Origin: Effrenium voratum
Lineage: Eukaryota > Sar > Dinophyceae > Suessiales > Symbiodiniaceae
Reading direction: 5' to 3'
NCBI GenBank assembly: GCA_963377175.1
Contig: CAUJNA010000846.1
Span: 935,104-999,103, forward strand
DNA: 64,000 bases
Below are positions 11,544-23,018 of this stretch, in pieces. Numbering within the stretch: the first letter of the stretch is position 1; each line of letters opens with the position of its first letter. The translations under genes and the position numbers were made by a program. The notes under the pieces were generated by a model. That model saw nothing but the letters and a program-made list of their open reading frames with translations, was not told the DNA's origin and made no database searches.

Positions 11544-12124
11544 CTGGGGTTTCTATATCCAGGGTTACCACAGGTTCAGTGGTTCAACCGAACACTCAAC
11601 TAAGGGACTCCGTAGCCCGATGTTCAGGCCGAGGTGAATTCCTGCCGTGCTCGGGTGGCTTAGGTGGATCAGGGGATCGGACCGGCCCCAAGCTCTTGGA
11701 ATGGCAAAAGACTGGAAAACCGAACTGAGGGTAGTTCAGAAGAGCATGCTCTGGCCTAAGAATGACCTCAGGGTCTGTGTGTGTGTGTCTGTGTGTTGTT
11801 GTTTTTTTTTGGAGCTGGCGGTCTTGGGAAGCAAAAAGGGAGTTCCCCAGCCTTCAATGTCTTTGTCCAGATTGCGGAAGTCATCTTACACTCCCAGGGC
11901 TGTGCGTTCATCGGGCTCCAACTCCTGAAAGGCCACCCACAAGTTGCATTTCCCAGGCCAAGGAGACCCTTCTTCGGTGCTTCTGGCAAAACCTCGGGAG
12001 CCAAAGGGGCAAGTTGTCAAAAAAAAATTCTCAGGCCCAGGCATGTGACCGTCCCATGGGTTTACTCGGCAACGGTTGGCCGTGTTCTTTTTCTACACAG
12101 GGAACGTGCTCAGCTTCGGCTTGA

Positions 12125-12160
12125 TACTGTGGATGGACAAATCCTGCACCATCCACAGTA
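12125..12160. repeat. Minimal family A palindrome (36 bp)
   Basis: TACTGTGGATGGACAAATCC runs straight into GCACCATCCACAGTA. Only the two ends of family A are present, with the whole middle missing. Confidence 0.7.
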
Positions 12161-12599
12161 CTTTAGTCTACCAAATTGCACATGAATATAGTTTTGGAGA
12201 CCCCGCAAACGTTTCTTCCGCCCGAGGTGTTGCGGTGGGAGCCTCCATTCACAAGAACCGGCTCAGATCCAAATCCAAACCAACTCGCTGCCTGAGTGGA
12301 TTGGCTAACAAAAACAGTCTGAACTTTTGAATTACTAAAACAATAAGCGACGACAGTCCAGGAACCTAGGGCCTATAGGGAGTGAGCCAATCCAACAAGC
12401 AACTCAGGCGTAGCAATTTGTTCAGGCCACCAAGCCCGGAGGAAAACGTGCAACTCGCACGCGCCGCTGGGTACGTCGCTCACATCTAAAAGTGAAGGGC
12501 TCCACCCAACAACCCTCCGGGCTGAAACCCATGGAGCGTCCGAAGAGTTGGGGAAGCAAAGACGTGGGCGTCGGGAAGCAACTTAGGTCCACAAAAAAT

Positions 12600-12865
12600 T
12601 CACACTTGTATATGTAAAAAGCCCCCAGCCTACTTGTGCAGGGCCCACAAACCCCAGACTTGTATTCATGTATGTGTGCAAAGCCCCCAGACTTCCGCAA
12701 GGCCCACACATTCCAAACTTGCATATGTGACAAGCCCCTCAGACTACTTTTGCAAGGCCCACAAACCCCAAACTTGTATTTGTTGCAAGGCACACAAACC
12801 CCAAACTTGAGCAACTGAACAGCCCCAGACTACTTGTGCAAGGTCCACAAACCCCAAACTTGTAT
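12600..12865. repeat. Degenerate tandem repeat, ~45-65 bp unit
   Basis: Units resemble GCAAGGCCCACAAACCCC followed by AAACTTGTAT and AAGCCCC. ORFs through it on both strands are low complexity. Confidence 0.7.
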
Positions 12866-12954
12866 ATCTAAAAAGCCCGCCCTTGCTTTTGGTAAGACAA
12901 ATGAAGAGACCCTTTTGAAAAAAACTTGCGGATTCTCAACACGCGAACCTCCGG

Positions 12955-12956
<2 letters not shown>

Positions 12957-12983
<27 letters not shown>
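12957..12983. repeat. Poly-A run
   Basis: About 27 consecutive A residues. Confidence 0.9.
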
Positions 12984-12985
<2 letters not shown>

Positions 12986-14940
12986 GAGCGCCTGGCAATT
13001 GGCGTTCTTTTCCTTCACACGTCCCGGCTTTCGAAAGGCTCCCTGGGCTCGATGCTATCATCCAAGCTATTAGCTGAGGCCAGACTTAGACCCTCAAGTA
13101 GTTCGCCGCATGTCTGAGGGGGCGAACCCCCATGGATCACAAGAGCGAAAAGGCGTGAAGAGGTGAGCTAAGTCTGGCAGAGAGGGGCAGTTCTCCTGCA
13201 ATTTCCTGGCTGGCGCCGTTCTAATGCTGCATAAGAGCCACATAAGGGCAGGGTCACATGGACCCACACCGAAGATGTCAGTGGCTCTAGTATCCTCCCA
13301 CCGACATGGAACTTGACAAAAAACATGTCTTGTGCTTGGACCGTTTTCCTCTTGGCAAGTTCCAAATGGGAGGGTACGTGAATTCGACGGCTCAAATGAG
13401 TGGCCCCAAAACCCATTGACGCTTGGTTCTACCAACTTGGCGAACCAAGGTGTATATGGGAGGGTACCTTTCTTTTGTGGAATTTCGGACAACCACCATC
13501 TTGGGGGTACTATGACCTTTATGACACCAGGTAGACCAACTCGCAAAAATAGGTTTTGGCGCCTCAACTGTTGAAGGCGGTACGCGATTCCATTCTTTTC
13601 GCCGGAGTGAAACTGGGCTGACTTCGCTTCCGCGCAATGGCCCTCCAATTGTTGCTGGGACACTGCACAGGGCGAGTCGCGATTTCCGGTACTGCTGCAC
13701 GATTTCTCCGAGACCAACATCTTTGCAGCTTTGGGAGCAGCTGTTGCATCTGACGCTCTCTCGTTGGATCATCAGGCTCCTTGCTGACTTTTATCTTTGG
13801 AACCTACTCAAGTAGGCCCCGGAACCACGCTGTGCAACCCTCGGCCACAAACTTGGGAAAGGGCTTTGAACATGTGGGTGTCTTTCGTTTGCAGCTACCC
13901 TTATTGGATGGCTTCAAGGAGAAACCGAAAGGTTTTCGCCCCATTTTGAGGGTTTCGACTCCTTTGAGACACACCATGTACACGGTGTTTCAATGAGCTT
14001 CGCTTGGTTTCGCTTGAATCAATAGGCTTTGCCCAACCCTGAGACGGCAGAGCGCATGATATCGTCAGAGATCCCCCACGGAGAGTCCTCTCTATGTGAG
14101 TCTCTCTGGTTTTTAGGGGACGCCCCCAACATGGATTTCGGTCTTCCTTGTGGTTTCCCTTTAAAACCACCCCAAGAAGGGATCCTCAAAAAAGACACGC
14201 CCATGTGTGAAAAATGTCTGAACCCTTTCTCATTTCTGGCCGGCTCCTTTGGAATTTCCTTGGAAAAGCCCAGCGAAAAAAGGGGTACCCTCAAAACCAC
14301 GCGCGCACAAATCTTGGCTGGAAAAAGGACCCCAGCAAAAATGATATTTTTTGCCTGGTAGTGGACAACAAATGAAAAAGGGGGAACGAATTCTGGGGAA
14401 GAAATCCTTTAAATTTTGGAATTTCCTTGGAAACGCCCAGCAAAAAATGGGGTACCCTCAAAAACACGCGCACACAAATGAGGCCGTCAAAGTTGGGTCA
14501 GTAGCTATGCCCACAGCCGCAGCCACCGAATTCCGAGCTTGAAATTCGGAAACTGCGCTACTGCAAGCCTATGGTCAGGTCTTGGATTCCATCACCTGAG
14601 CGAGAGCTGGGTTTCCGAAGGGAAAGCTGCCATTGGAAAATTGCGGTGACAAGGCTGCGGGTCAAAAATCGGTTAATCCCCAAAATGGCTTGCCCAGGTA
14701 AATGGAAACATGGCAAAACCTGCGGTCCTCTGGTGGCTTTATTGTGACCCATACCCACAACAGGAGAATGGTCAAATCCCAGAGAGCGCTTTTGCGGGCA
14801 AGCCCCCGTTTGATCCATTCTGAAAACGGGAGGCGGGGGGTGAGGCAACAGGTTGTCAAATAGTCAAAGAAAGGACACCGCGTGAAACGTGGAGAACCTG
14901 TCAAAACCCGATCCCCCGCTCCCCCGCAATTGACTTAATA

Positions 14941-15410
14941 CATGGATGTGTTGGAAGCACATGGATGTGTTGGAAGCAATCAGGCGGCCAAAAACTAAAA
15001 CAAATATCAAACAAAAAGCCAAGAAAGGCTGCCAAACAATCGCACATGGATGTGTTGGAAGCAATCAGGCGGCCAAAAACAAAAACAAATACAAAAAAAA
15101 ACAACGGCCAAGAAAGGCTGCCAAACAATCAATCTGTTGGAAGCACATGGATGTGTTGGAAGCGATCAGGCGGCCAAAAACAAAAACAAATACCCAAAAA
15201 AAACGGCCAAGAAAGGCTGCCAAACAATTAATGTGTTGGAAGCACATGGATGTGTTGGAAGCACTCAGGCGGCCAAAAACAAAAACAAATACCAACAAAA
15301 AAACGGCCAAGAAAGGCTGCCAAACAATCAATGTGTTGGAAGCACATGGATGTGTTGGAAGCAATCAGGCGGCCAAAAACAAAAACAAACAACAAACAAC
15401 GACCAAGAAA
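14941..15410. repeat. Tandem array, ~100-bp unit, about five copies
   Basis: Each unit carries CATGGATGTGTTGGAAGC, TCAGGCGGCCAAAAAC, ACAAATAC, an A-run and GGCCAAGAAAGGCTGCCAAA. ORFs in all frames through it are repeat translations. Confidence 0.85.
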
Positions 15411-15624
15411 GGCTCGAAAAAAGCGGTCCATTTCCCAGCAGATTCCTCGAACAGGTGGTTTTGGGGGTTCCATGTTAAGTCTTTGTTTCTCGAAATGGGT
15501 TTAGGCTTGGATGGGTGTTAAAAGGAAGCCAAAAGGAAACCACCTCAGGTCCCGATTCTGAGAAACCCCAAAAAAACACATCTTCCGACCCCGTTGGTTG
15601 TCTCTTTGATTTGGTTGGCTGATT

Positions 15625-15745
15625 GTTTGGTCGCCTTTCTTGGCCGCTTCTTCTTTGGTATTTGTTTTTGTTTTTGGCCGCCTGATTGCTTCCAACACAT
15701 CCATGTGCGTCCAACACATTGTTTGGTTGGTAGCCTTTCTTGGCA
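15625..15745. repeat. Inverted single copy of the 14.9-kb array unit
   Basis: TTTCTTGGCCGC, GTTTTTGGCCGCCTGATTGC and TCCAACACATCCATGTG are the complement of the array unit, about 200 bp beyond its end. Confidence 0.8.
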
Positions 15746-16074
15746 ACCAACCGAAAAAACGGTTAGAACCAAACACAGCCCGCGCGGCTTCTCCTCCGAA
15801 CAAAGGAAAACAAGCGCGCCCTTTTTTTCTCCAAACCATGGCTCAAGAATAAAGAAGGCGGATTTCCGCAGCTATTTATGGCAAGGGGATTGTCCCTTAC
15901 CTTCATCTACCTGGGTTTTGATTGTGGCTCAGGTCAGGTGTGTTTGAGGCTTCCGTGTTTGGATTGCCCCATGGATCCCTTTGGGGGAAATCCTCTACTG
16001 GGTTTAATCCTCTACCCTGGTTTTGAGGGTATGCCCCGCCAACACAAAACGGCGAGAGGCCCTCGCCGATTCGC

Positions 16075-16203
16075 AAGGCCCTCGCCGAGGCGCTTCTCCA
16101 TGTGCTTCTCCGCCAGGCGCCGGGCGCGCTCCAGCGCGGTGGCGCCGGTGCGCAGAGCCGCCTTCATCGCCAAGACCTTGGCGTCGCAGCGCACCAGCGT
16201 GAC
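16075..16203 (-). CDS. Putative host exon, unknown protein
   Basis: On the minus strand, a pyrimidine-rich run ends in CCTGCAG, followed by strongly GC3-biased codons reading VTLVRCDAKVLAMKAALRTG and on through an Arg/Glu-rich helix-like segment. Composition and codon use contrast with the flanking repeats. The downstream border is not clear. No family recognised. Confidence 0.3.
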
Positions 16204-16212
16204 CTGCAGGCA

Positions 16213-16318
16213 GGCTAGGGGTGGGGGAGGGGGGGGGGAGGGGGAGGGGGGAGGGGAGGGGGGAGGGGTGAGAGGTGGGGGGAGGATATATATATATATA
16301 TATACATATATACATAGG
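16213..16318. repeat. G-rich purine tract followed by (TA)n
   Basis: About 65 bp of GGGGA-type sequence and then an alternating TATA run. On the minus strand the C-rich face lies just before the exon-like segment and could act as its polypyrimidine tract. Confidence 0.85.
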
Positions 16319-18494
16319 TGTCTTTTAAGGGGACCCCTCCACGATGGTGCTTCTGCTTTTGGTTTCCCTTTCAAGCCACAAGAAAGGGGTACTTGGCAAA
16401 AAATAAAGCCGCAGCCATATGTGTGTTTGTTTAAATGTACGTGATCGTAGGGAGACTTGCGCCAAACTTTGCGGAGGGGGGCGCCTTCAAAGTCCTTTCT
16501 GTTTTCTGGAGGGGGTGGTTCAAGGGGGGAACTCAAGGAAATCAAGGGGGGAATCTGTACATACCGGTTCCTTGCTTTTGCAAGTTTCCAACCCGCTTCA
16601 TAAGGGGTAAATACTCCTTTGTGGGAGAAGGGTAGCTGCGTGGAGCGCGCCTTTTGTTGGGGAAAAGACTTGGTAAAGGTAACTGAAGGAAACCACCCTT
16701 ATTGGGCAACAGGCAACCAAAAGCAAAAGCAAAAGTTTGGGGAATGGGAACCCGAAACAGGCTCCCAGCTACCCCACCTTTTTGGTGGGGAATCCCCTTC
16801 ACCTATGGAACGGTATCTGCCCGAGGTGTCCCTTTTGTTAGAAACCGGCTCCAAGGGAAACACAAGGAAACCACCCTTGAATGGGTCAAAACGAACCAGA
16901 AGGAAAACCAAAAGTTTATGGACCTTTAAAGAATTCTGGGAACCCCAATGAACTCTCAAATGCCCCACTTTTGAGTGGGGAATTCTTCCAAGCCCATCTA
17001 GAAAGCGATCAAATCCCCTCAGGAACCGGCCCATTCCTCTAGAAGCCGGTCAACTTACCATCGAGAAACCAGTCAAATTCCCTTTACAGACCCGGCCAAA
17101 TCCCGCTCAAACTCCCCTTACAAACCGGTCAAATATGGTCAAACTTTTGTCTAGAAACACTGGTCCAACTCCGGCCACATGCCCAAATTCCCCCCCCCCA
17201 CCTTCGCTTGGCCCAAGCCCATTCTGTAGCTCTCTGCGGCTCTCGTGCTGGCCCTTGAAGCCATGTAGAAACGCGCGGACATGCACCCTCGCCCTTGGAA
17301 AACAGCTCACGCATTTCAGCGCCGACTCACTCACTTGAACAAACACAACGCTTCAAGGCAAACTAAAGCACAGTTATATCCTCAAAGCCAGCCAAAAGCG
17401 GACACGCGTAGCGTTGACGATAAGTGAGGGGTTTGTTAATCAGGCGTCAACAGTATGGGAATCGTGTACGCTTTAAAACCAGCAGGTGTGTATGCTGTAT
17501 GCTTTGGGTGTTTTTTCTTTTCGAACATGCGGCGTGACACAGAAGCGAAACCAAGGATTTTCGCCTGGGATTTGGAGCCTTTGGTTGGTGCTTAAAGGGG
17601 GGCCAAAGGGAAACCAAAGGGAAACCAAAAGAAAAACCAAGCGGCTCAGGGACTAGCCCCGAATCAACTTCTGGAATTGAGACAAAAACCAGAGCTGCCT
17701 TTTGGTGGTCCTTTTGGAGCGGCTATTTAGCACTGAGGAGGTATAGGTGAACCAGGTGGAATCAATAGAAGCCAAGAAGGTGATATGGAGATGTGTCGAA
17801 CTGGGACCCAAATGCTTGGTGTCCTGTGGTCCCCCTACCAACCAAAAACGCTCCGGACCCCATATACAACACTTACCCCTTAAAAGTCCAAGCCCTGGGG
17901 AAGTTAATCTTTCACAGACATATAGCCCATGTTAACCAAAAAAGTTGTGTTTTTAATAGGTAAGAATAAAAAACAAAACTCCCATGATATCGACCGAGCT
18001 CCGGCGAGCACGACTCTTGGTTTTCCTTCTTTCCACCGACACCCACACCTCCAGGGGTACCTTCTCCATTCTTTCCAGGGATCCTGCTTTCTTAAAAAGA
18101 AACACTTTAGGGAAACAGCTGGTTTTTGATAAGCACGATGCTTGAAAAGAATGGACAAGGAATCACCCCCTGGAATGATTGGAGGCTGTTTGGACACCAA
18201 AATTGGAAGCCGTCGTCGGTAAAAACCGTTGTCGTTCGGGAATCAATCAACCCTTAGAGTGATAAGCATCGGAGGGCAAAAGAAGCAAGGGAGGAGGCAT
18301 ATCTTCCTTTTTCATGGGTGTTGAACGGAAAAACCAAAGAAAGAATGGACAAGGAATCAACCCCTAGAACACCATGGAAAAGGAATCAATTTCTAGAACA
18401 CCGCTTGCTCTTTGTATCCTCCCTTTCTTCTCTTTCCTCCCTCTCCACCGCATAAGACCGCTTCACTCACACCAGTAAAGCGAAATCGAGTCGA

Positions 18495-18568
18495 GTCGAG
18501 TCGGATCCTCGTGCTCTCCGGCCAGCGCATCTTGCAGCAGCTCGGAGCTCGCCAGGCGGCGCTCCTCG
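18495..18568 (-). CDS. Putative host exon, possible ubiquitin-like segment
   Basis: After CGCAAAAG on the minus strand the frame reads EERRLASSELLQDALAGEHED. This resembles the second half of divergent ubiquitin-like domains (QRL-x-x-x-x-x-L). Evidence is thin: biased codons and context only. An exon at 30.4 kb on the same strand could supply the first half. Confidence 0.25.
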
Positions 18569-18634
18569 CTTTTGCGAGTCCGCGATCCGCGAGTGGAGTC
18601 TGGAGGTCCTCCAGTGGTCTGGGGCCTAGAAGAA

Positions 18635-18727
18635 CCTGGAGTCTCCTTCTGACCCTTAAAAAATGGGGTCATTACCCAAAATAAAGGGGCCATGGACCCA
18701 TTTTTAAAGGGTCATGGAGACTCCAGG
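18635..18727. repeat. MITE-like family B, copy 5
   Basis: CCTGGAGTCTCCTTCTGACC at the left, GGGTCATGGAGACTCCAGG at the right; the most complete copy of the family. Confidence 0.75.
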
Positions 18728-18744
18728 AAGTTGCTACCCACGTT

Positions 18745-18824
18745 TTCTCTTTTGTCGCTTTTAGTAGGGGAACCGAATCTCCTCCAAAAAAGAAACGGTA
18801 AAAGGGCACTACTGGGGGCCCTAG
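18745..18824. mobile_element. MITE-like family C, left-truncated copy 5
   Basis: Only the right part remains: TTTTAGTAGGGGAACC through AAGAAACGGTAAAAGGGCAC to GGGGGCCCTAG. Confidence 0.6.
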
Positions 18825-19000
18825 TGAGAATCAGATGCGAGATCCTAGGGTTCAACAACAAGTCCTAGCTGAAATGGCTATCTACCGTGGGTTCTTTGCC
18901 CTCGGCTTGGATGATGAAACTTGGGTAAATACAGTAATGGTGGTTGCTTGGGTGTTCGATTCGCCAAGTTACGTGGTTAATTTCGTAGATTACAACCTAC

Positions 19001-19126
19001 CTAGGTCCCCCAGTAGAAAGGTTGGAGTAAGGGTACCCTTTTTCTGTAGCCTATTTTAGTAGGGGAACCCCCCCCCCAAAAAAAACACACAAAAGGAGTT
19101 AAAAAGGACACTGCTGGGAGACCTAG
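19001..19126. mobile_element. MITE-like family C, copy 6
   Basis: CTAGGTCCCCCAGTAGAAAG to CTGGGAGACCTAG. Confidence 0.75.
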
Positions 19127-19449
19127 CTACTGACAACCAGTTGCCAACTCCGCGGACGGGGGGACCAGGTGCCCAACCTCTTGCCAACGTAGAGTTCCAG
19201 CCGATTCCCTATAAGGGAATGGCCACCTGGGGCCCACTTTGGATGATGAAACTCCTGAAAGGTAAAGAATGGCGGTTGTATTAACCCCCTTTGTTTTATT
19301 GGCACTAAACCCCAGCGATATCGGTCCCGCATGGTTTGGTGATACCCTTTTTTGTTTGGGGCGGGGGGGGGGGTTAAAGGGAAACCAAGACGAAAACGGG
19401 TTCATCCATTTTGGGGGGGTCCGATTTCTAAAAAAAGACAGACCCATAT

Positions 19450-19561
19450 GTTCAGAGATGGGAACGCAGCTCGGGATTCCTCAAGGCACTTGAATCAGCA
19501 CAGCAAGCCGCGCCTATTTTCTGCTGTTTGCCGGAAGCATGCAAGATCTGCATCCAGCCCC
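19450..19561 (-). repeat. Split direct repeat B2 of the retroelement
   Basis: 112 bp starting GTTCAGAGATGGGAACGCAG, essentially identical to 19731-19842. A 28-bp G-rich spacer separates it from repeat A2. Confidence 0.9.
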
Positions 19562-19589
19562 CAGCCCCGCACGGGTGGGCGGGTGGGAA

Positions 19590-19730
19590 GCAAAAAATAG
19601 AAGAAGAAGAAGAATGAAACGAAGTCAATGTTGACTGCGACAACTGCTGGAACCCGAGCTGCACGGACACAAGTTGATCAACCTCCTGCAACCCCAACTC
19701 AAAACACAGGGGAACCCTGGCACCCCTAGA
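19590..19730 (-). repeat. Split direct repeat A2 of the retroelement
   Basis: 141 bp starting GCAAAAAATAGAAGAAG and ending GGCACCCCTAGA on the plus strand, essentially identical to 27104-27244. It abuts repeat B1 without a gap. Confidence 0.9.
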
Positions 19731-19842
19731 GTTCAGAGATGGGAACGCAGCTCGGGATTCCTCAAGGCACTTGAATCAGCACAGCAAGCCGCGCCTATTT
19801 TCTGCTGTTTGCCGGAAGCATGCAAGATCTGCATCCAGCCCC
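19731..19842 (-). repeat. Split direct repeat B1 of the retroelement
   Basis: Internal copy of the 112-bp B repeat, directly after the coding part when read on the minus strand. The RT/RNase H ORF ends at 19914, 72 bp upstream. Confidence 0.9.
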
Positions 19843-19913
19843 AAACCAAACTGGCAAACAGCCGAAACAGGCGCGGGGGTAAATGCCCAAGAAAAGAGAC
19901 TGCGCCTGACGCA

Positions 19914-22900
19914 TTAGGCTTGGCCTAGAGCGAGGAGGTGTGGGCTCCAATCTGCTCGCAAAGGAAATAATGACACGGCTGGCTTCGGGACGGGCAACAA
20001 CTGTTGCAAAGCCAGACGAAATCTGCGCTCGGGATCCCATCCTTGCAGGCGTCCGCGGCTCAAATCATCCGCCCGAACATTGGCATGACCTGGAATATGT
20101 GATATGCAGGGCACAATCTGCGAGGAATGGCAAATACTCGCCCACAGCTGCAAGAAAACCGACATGGGCCATGTGGTGGAAAGCATCTTGGCCGAGGCCG
20201 CTTCCGCGGAGGTGTTGTCACTGCCGGAAGACAAGTAAACATGGCCGGCCTGAAAAGCCGTGTTTTCTCTCATCATCAGCACCAGCGCGCACTGCGCCAC
20301 GAGTTCCCAACAAGCAATGTATGACTGCATTGGAGAATCAAGCGCAGGCATCAAATTCCGGATTTCTGCAGCAGTAAAGGTTTCGTGAAACCAGAAACTT
20401 GCATGCTGGTTCTGCGCCCAGCCGCCAATTCCAATCTGGTCAGCCGTAGCGAAGGCATCTGCAGCCATTTGGAACGAAGAGTGCTGAGGCTCCCGCATGC
20501 TGCAAATCCACGGCAATGAAGAAAATACATTCTTCCACCAACAGAGTTGCTGCTTGAGAACTGCTGAGACCTTCCGATACTTGTGTTGGGGATTTACTGC
20601 CCGAATCCAACAAGGTTGCGAAGTGAAGGGGCAGTTCAGCAAATCCTGCTTGCTCTGTATCGCTGTGTGTTTAATGGTGATCAGCTTGCTGCCTACCGGG
20701 ATGTACAAGTGGGGGCAAGCCTGCTCCAGCCGCGCTTGCCCATCGAGTCGGGCGATTAGCCCTGGCCAGTGAGCACTTGGAATGAAGAAGAAAGTTGCTG
20801 GCGGTGTGGCCAGCGCCTCGTAAACACAAGCGAGATGTGGCCTGAGGTATGGGAATAAACGCGTGACCCATACGAGCAAACCCACAAGTTTTTCCAGCGA
20901 TTGCGCGCAGCAGGGTTCCTTCAAGCAATCATCCAAAAGACCCAGAATCTTGAGGCATTTGGCGCGAGGAAGGCTAATAGTTTGCAAGTAAAAGTTCAGT
21001 TCCCACCCATTCCATGTGACGACATCTTGCAAAGTTGACTTGTGCCAGGAGATGGGCACCTCCAGGAGCAACAACAGGGCCGTGGCAATTGCAACAGAAA
21101 CTGCTGCGGTACTCCGAGGTAACGACCCCAAAATGTCGTCAACATATGTCAGGCAAATGTGCCGAGTGTAGATGAAACCGTGCAAGAGACGTGTGATTGC
21201 TGCTCCGCATCGAGCCCACCAGTAGGCGCTGAAGCGGCCACCGAAGTGGCATCGAGTATAACCATACAATGTGCCATCAAAAGCAAACAAAACTAATCCG
21301 CGCTCAGCCTCTGAGATTCGTATTTGTTTATGGGCTGCACTAACGTCCCAGGAGACGCCGACCCAGGGATCTCTGGGGGGCTTGGGGCCCATGCACTGCC
21401 TCAGCTGCTCGACGCCAGGAAGCGCGACTCTTTCAGGCGTCACGCATCTGGCGTTGACGTTGCAAATACTCGAGTCGAGCACCAAGCGGTCCTGTTTCCC
21501 AGCCACTTTCACCAGCCCCAGCCGCCCAACAGAAACTTGGGCCCATCGCCTGCGTGCTGCTTCTAAGCCTCCAGGAATCGCCTCAATAAATCCTCGAGAC
21601 ACCTCTTCTGCGATTGCCTGCTTAGTGTCTTCAAAGAAGTTCTCGGCGCTGGCCCAGTTGCCTTCGCAACACAAAAGTTGTTCTTGACTGCCTTGCGGGC
21701 GGTCATCGGGTGGCCACTGATGGCTGCTGGGAATTCGCTGAAGAACGCCAATTGGGACTCCCTGCGCCAACAGGTCCGGCAAGCAAACATCATTGTCGTG
21801 AGACACTTGAAGAAGCTGCTTGAAGAGCGGGAGTCGCAAGGACTGTCCTGCAGGAATTGTCCAGTCGGCCTCCATGTGGTGGCGCTGCAGCCAGCTCTGG
21901 AGAGATTCTTGAAAAAGCTTGATTGTGTCTGCCGAAAAAGGTGGCGTGGAAAGCTGGCTTCGTAAAGAGGATTCCACTTGAATGTGCAGACGGCGTTGCA
22001 GGATGATCTTGGCCCAATCTGCCCGTAGCTCCTGAAAAAAATCAGGTCTCTGTGGCCGAAGCCAGTTGGCAGTACTGAACTGACCACCACCATCCTCCAC
22101 CTTGTCGAAAGCGCTCTCTGGCTTGCTGCATAAGTTTCTCCAAGACCCCCATGGAACCAGCAAGTTGCGTTGAGTCAAGTGAAAGTGCAGGACTTTTGCT
22201 ACTGCTGCGGCAGACCACGGGTTGAGCACGTGCAGGGAGCTCCCTTGTGATGCTTCTGCAGGAGTCTGGTGAGTACCTGCATCATGCGAACACACAGGCT
22301 CCAAAGCAGTAATTCGGCGACTGCTGCAGCACAATATCCGGCTGTTGGCCCGACCCAGGCCCCGTGAGCCGGCAGCACCCTGAACCACAAAAGGGCAAAA
22401 TTGTGTCACGAATCGCTGCCACTCAGGTGCTTCAAGGGCCACATCGTCAGCGAACTGCAATGCACCAATTGCCGCTCCAGCAATAAAAGCATATTGCAGA
22501 AGTTTCAACCCGCGCAATTGGCATTCACGGCGGTCTTGGACTTTCAGGAGCTCTTCGCTAGACACGCAGGTCAACGTTTGGGACTGCGGCAGGTGGGGCA
22601 TGTTTGCCCACGCAGCCCCCACAAGGCCGGAAGAGCAAAGAGCGCAAAGTTGTAGGAATTGCGTGTCATCCAAAATGTCTGAAGGTGAGACTGACTTGAG
22701 GTCCACTGGTGTGAAACAGTCAAAACGTTGTTCCCGGAAAACTGTGGTGATTGGCGCACCCTCACCCGCAAAGATCTCCAAGAACAGTCGTGGTGCTGCG
22801 AGGCTTTCATATGGTGATTGTGCAGGCTCCGTCTCCCCTTTGGGGGGGTTCACCGCGCCAGGAAGCACTGGCAATGCCGGCGCATCCGCAAAAACATGCA

Positions 22901-22988
22901 CATCCTTGCTTTGCAAGATGGTCTGGGGAAGCGGCTCTGGACCATCTCCCATCGTGGTGTCGTTGAAAAAGAGGCTGGTCGTGCCCAC
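19914..22988 (-). CDS. Retroelement pol: methylase-like, reverse transcriptase, RNase H
   Basis: About 1024 residues. The N-terminal part has RLFLEIFAGEGAPITTVF and a following acidic residue, resembling motif I of an SAM-dependent methyltransferase. The middle is an RT: motif A in VSWDVSAAHKQIRIS and the catalytic YVDD in LTYVDDILGSLP. The C-terminus is RNase H, with Asp in ADAFATADQIGIGGWA, Glu in ACWELVAQ, Asp in SSGSDNTS and a final HIPGHANVRADDLSRG. The first in-frame start-like codon is GTG, not ATG, and the frame is open back to the gag stop at 23022-23024, so this part is probably made as a gag-pol readthrough product. It would copy element RNA into DNA. Confidence 0.85.
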   Translation of the reverse strand: MGTTSLFFNDTTMGDGPEPLPQTILQSKDVHVFADAPALPVLPGAVNPPKGETEPAQSPYESLAAPRLFLEIFAGEGAPITTVFREQRFDCFTPVDLKSVSPSDILDDTQFLQLCALCSSGLVGAAWANMPHLPQSQTLTCVSSEELLKVQDRRECQLRGLKLLQYAFIAGAAIGALQFADDVALEAPEWQRFVTQFCPFVVQGAAGSRGLGRANSRILCCSSRRITALEPVCSHDAGTHQTPAEASQGSSLHVLNPWSAAAVAKVLHFHLTQRNLLVPWGSWRNLCSKPESAFDKVEDGGGQFSTANWLRPQRPDFFQELRADWAKIILQRRLHIQVESSLRSQLSTPPFSADTIKLFQESLQSWLQRHHMEADWTIPAGQSLRLPLFKQLLQVSHDNDVCLPDLLAQGVPIGVLQRIPSSHQWPPDDRPQGSQEQLLCCEGNWASAENFFEDTKQAIAEEVSRGFIEAIPGGLEAARRRWAQVSVGRLGLVKVAGKQDRLVLDSSICNVNARCVTPERVALPGVEQLRQCMGPKPPRDPWVGVSWDVSAAHKQIRISEAERGLVLFAFDGTLYGYTRCHFGGRFSAYWWARCGAAITRLLHGFIYTRHICLTYVDDILGSLPRSTAAVSVAIATALLLLLEVPISWHKSTLQDVVTWNGWELNFYLQTISLPRAKCLKILGLLDDCLKEPCCAQSLEKLVGLLVWVTRLFPYLRPHLACVYEALATPPATFFFIPSAHWPGLIARLDGQARLEQACPHLYIPVGSKLITIKHTAIQSKQDLLNCPFTSQPCWIRAVNPQHKYRKVSAVLKQQLCWWKNVFSSLPWICSMREPQHSSFQMAADAFATADQIGIGGWAQNQHASFWFHETFTAAEIRNLMPALDSPMQSYIACWELVAQCALVLMMRENTAFQAGHVYLSSGSDNTSAEAASAKMLSTTWPMSVFLQLWASICHSSQIVPCISHIPGHANVRADDLSRGRLQGWDPERRFRLALQQLLPVPKPAVSLFPLRADWSPHLLALGQA

Positions 22989-23018
22989 ATTGAGCGACGC
23001 CTCACAATGTGAGGCCGC

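Larger units (their letters stand above)
1..19449. other. Host-like repeat-rich region without an intact gene
   Basis: No ORF here looks like a complete protein gene; the longer ones run through repeats or MITE-like elements. The stretch is packed with 90-140 bp inverted-repeat elements of several families, minisatellites and homopolymers, listed separately. A few short GC-rich minus-strand segments (about 3.6, 16.1 and 18.5 kb) look like exons. Intervals not listed, such as 2.2-3.4, 9.2-11.4 and 13-14.9 kb, show nothing I recognise. Introns or intergenic DNA of a dinoflagellate-like nuclear genome is the best reading. Confidence 0.6.

Noticed and set aside
14946..15521. 191-residue ORF and neighbours
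   Set aside because: Encoded by the ~100-bp tandem array; repeats in all frames.
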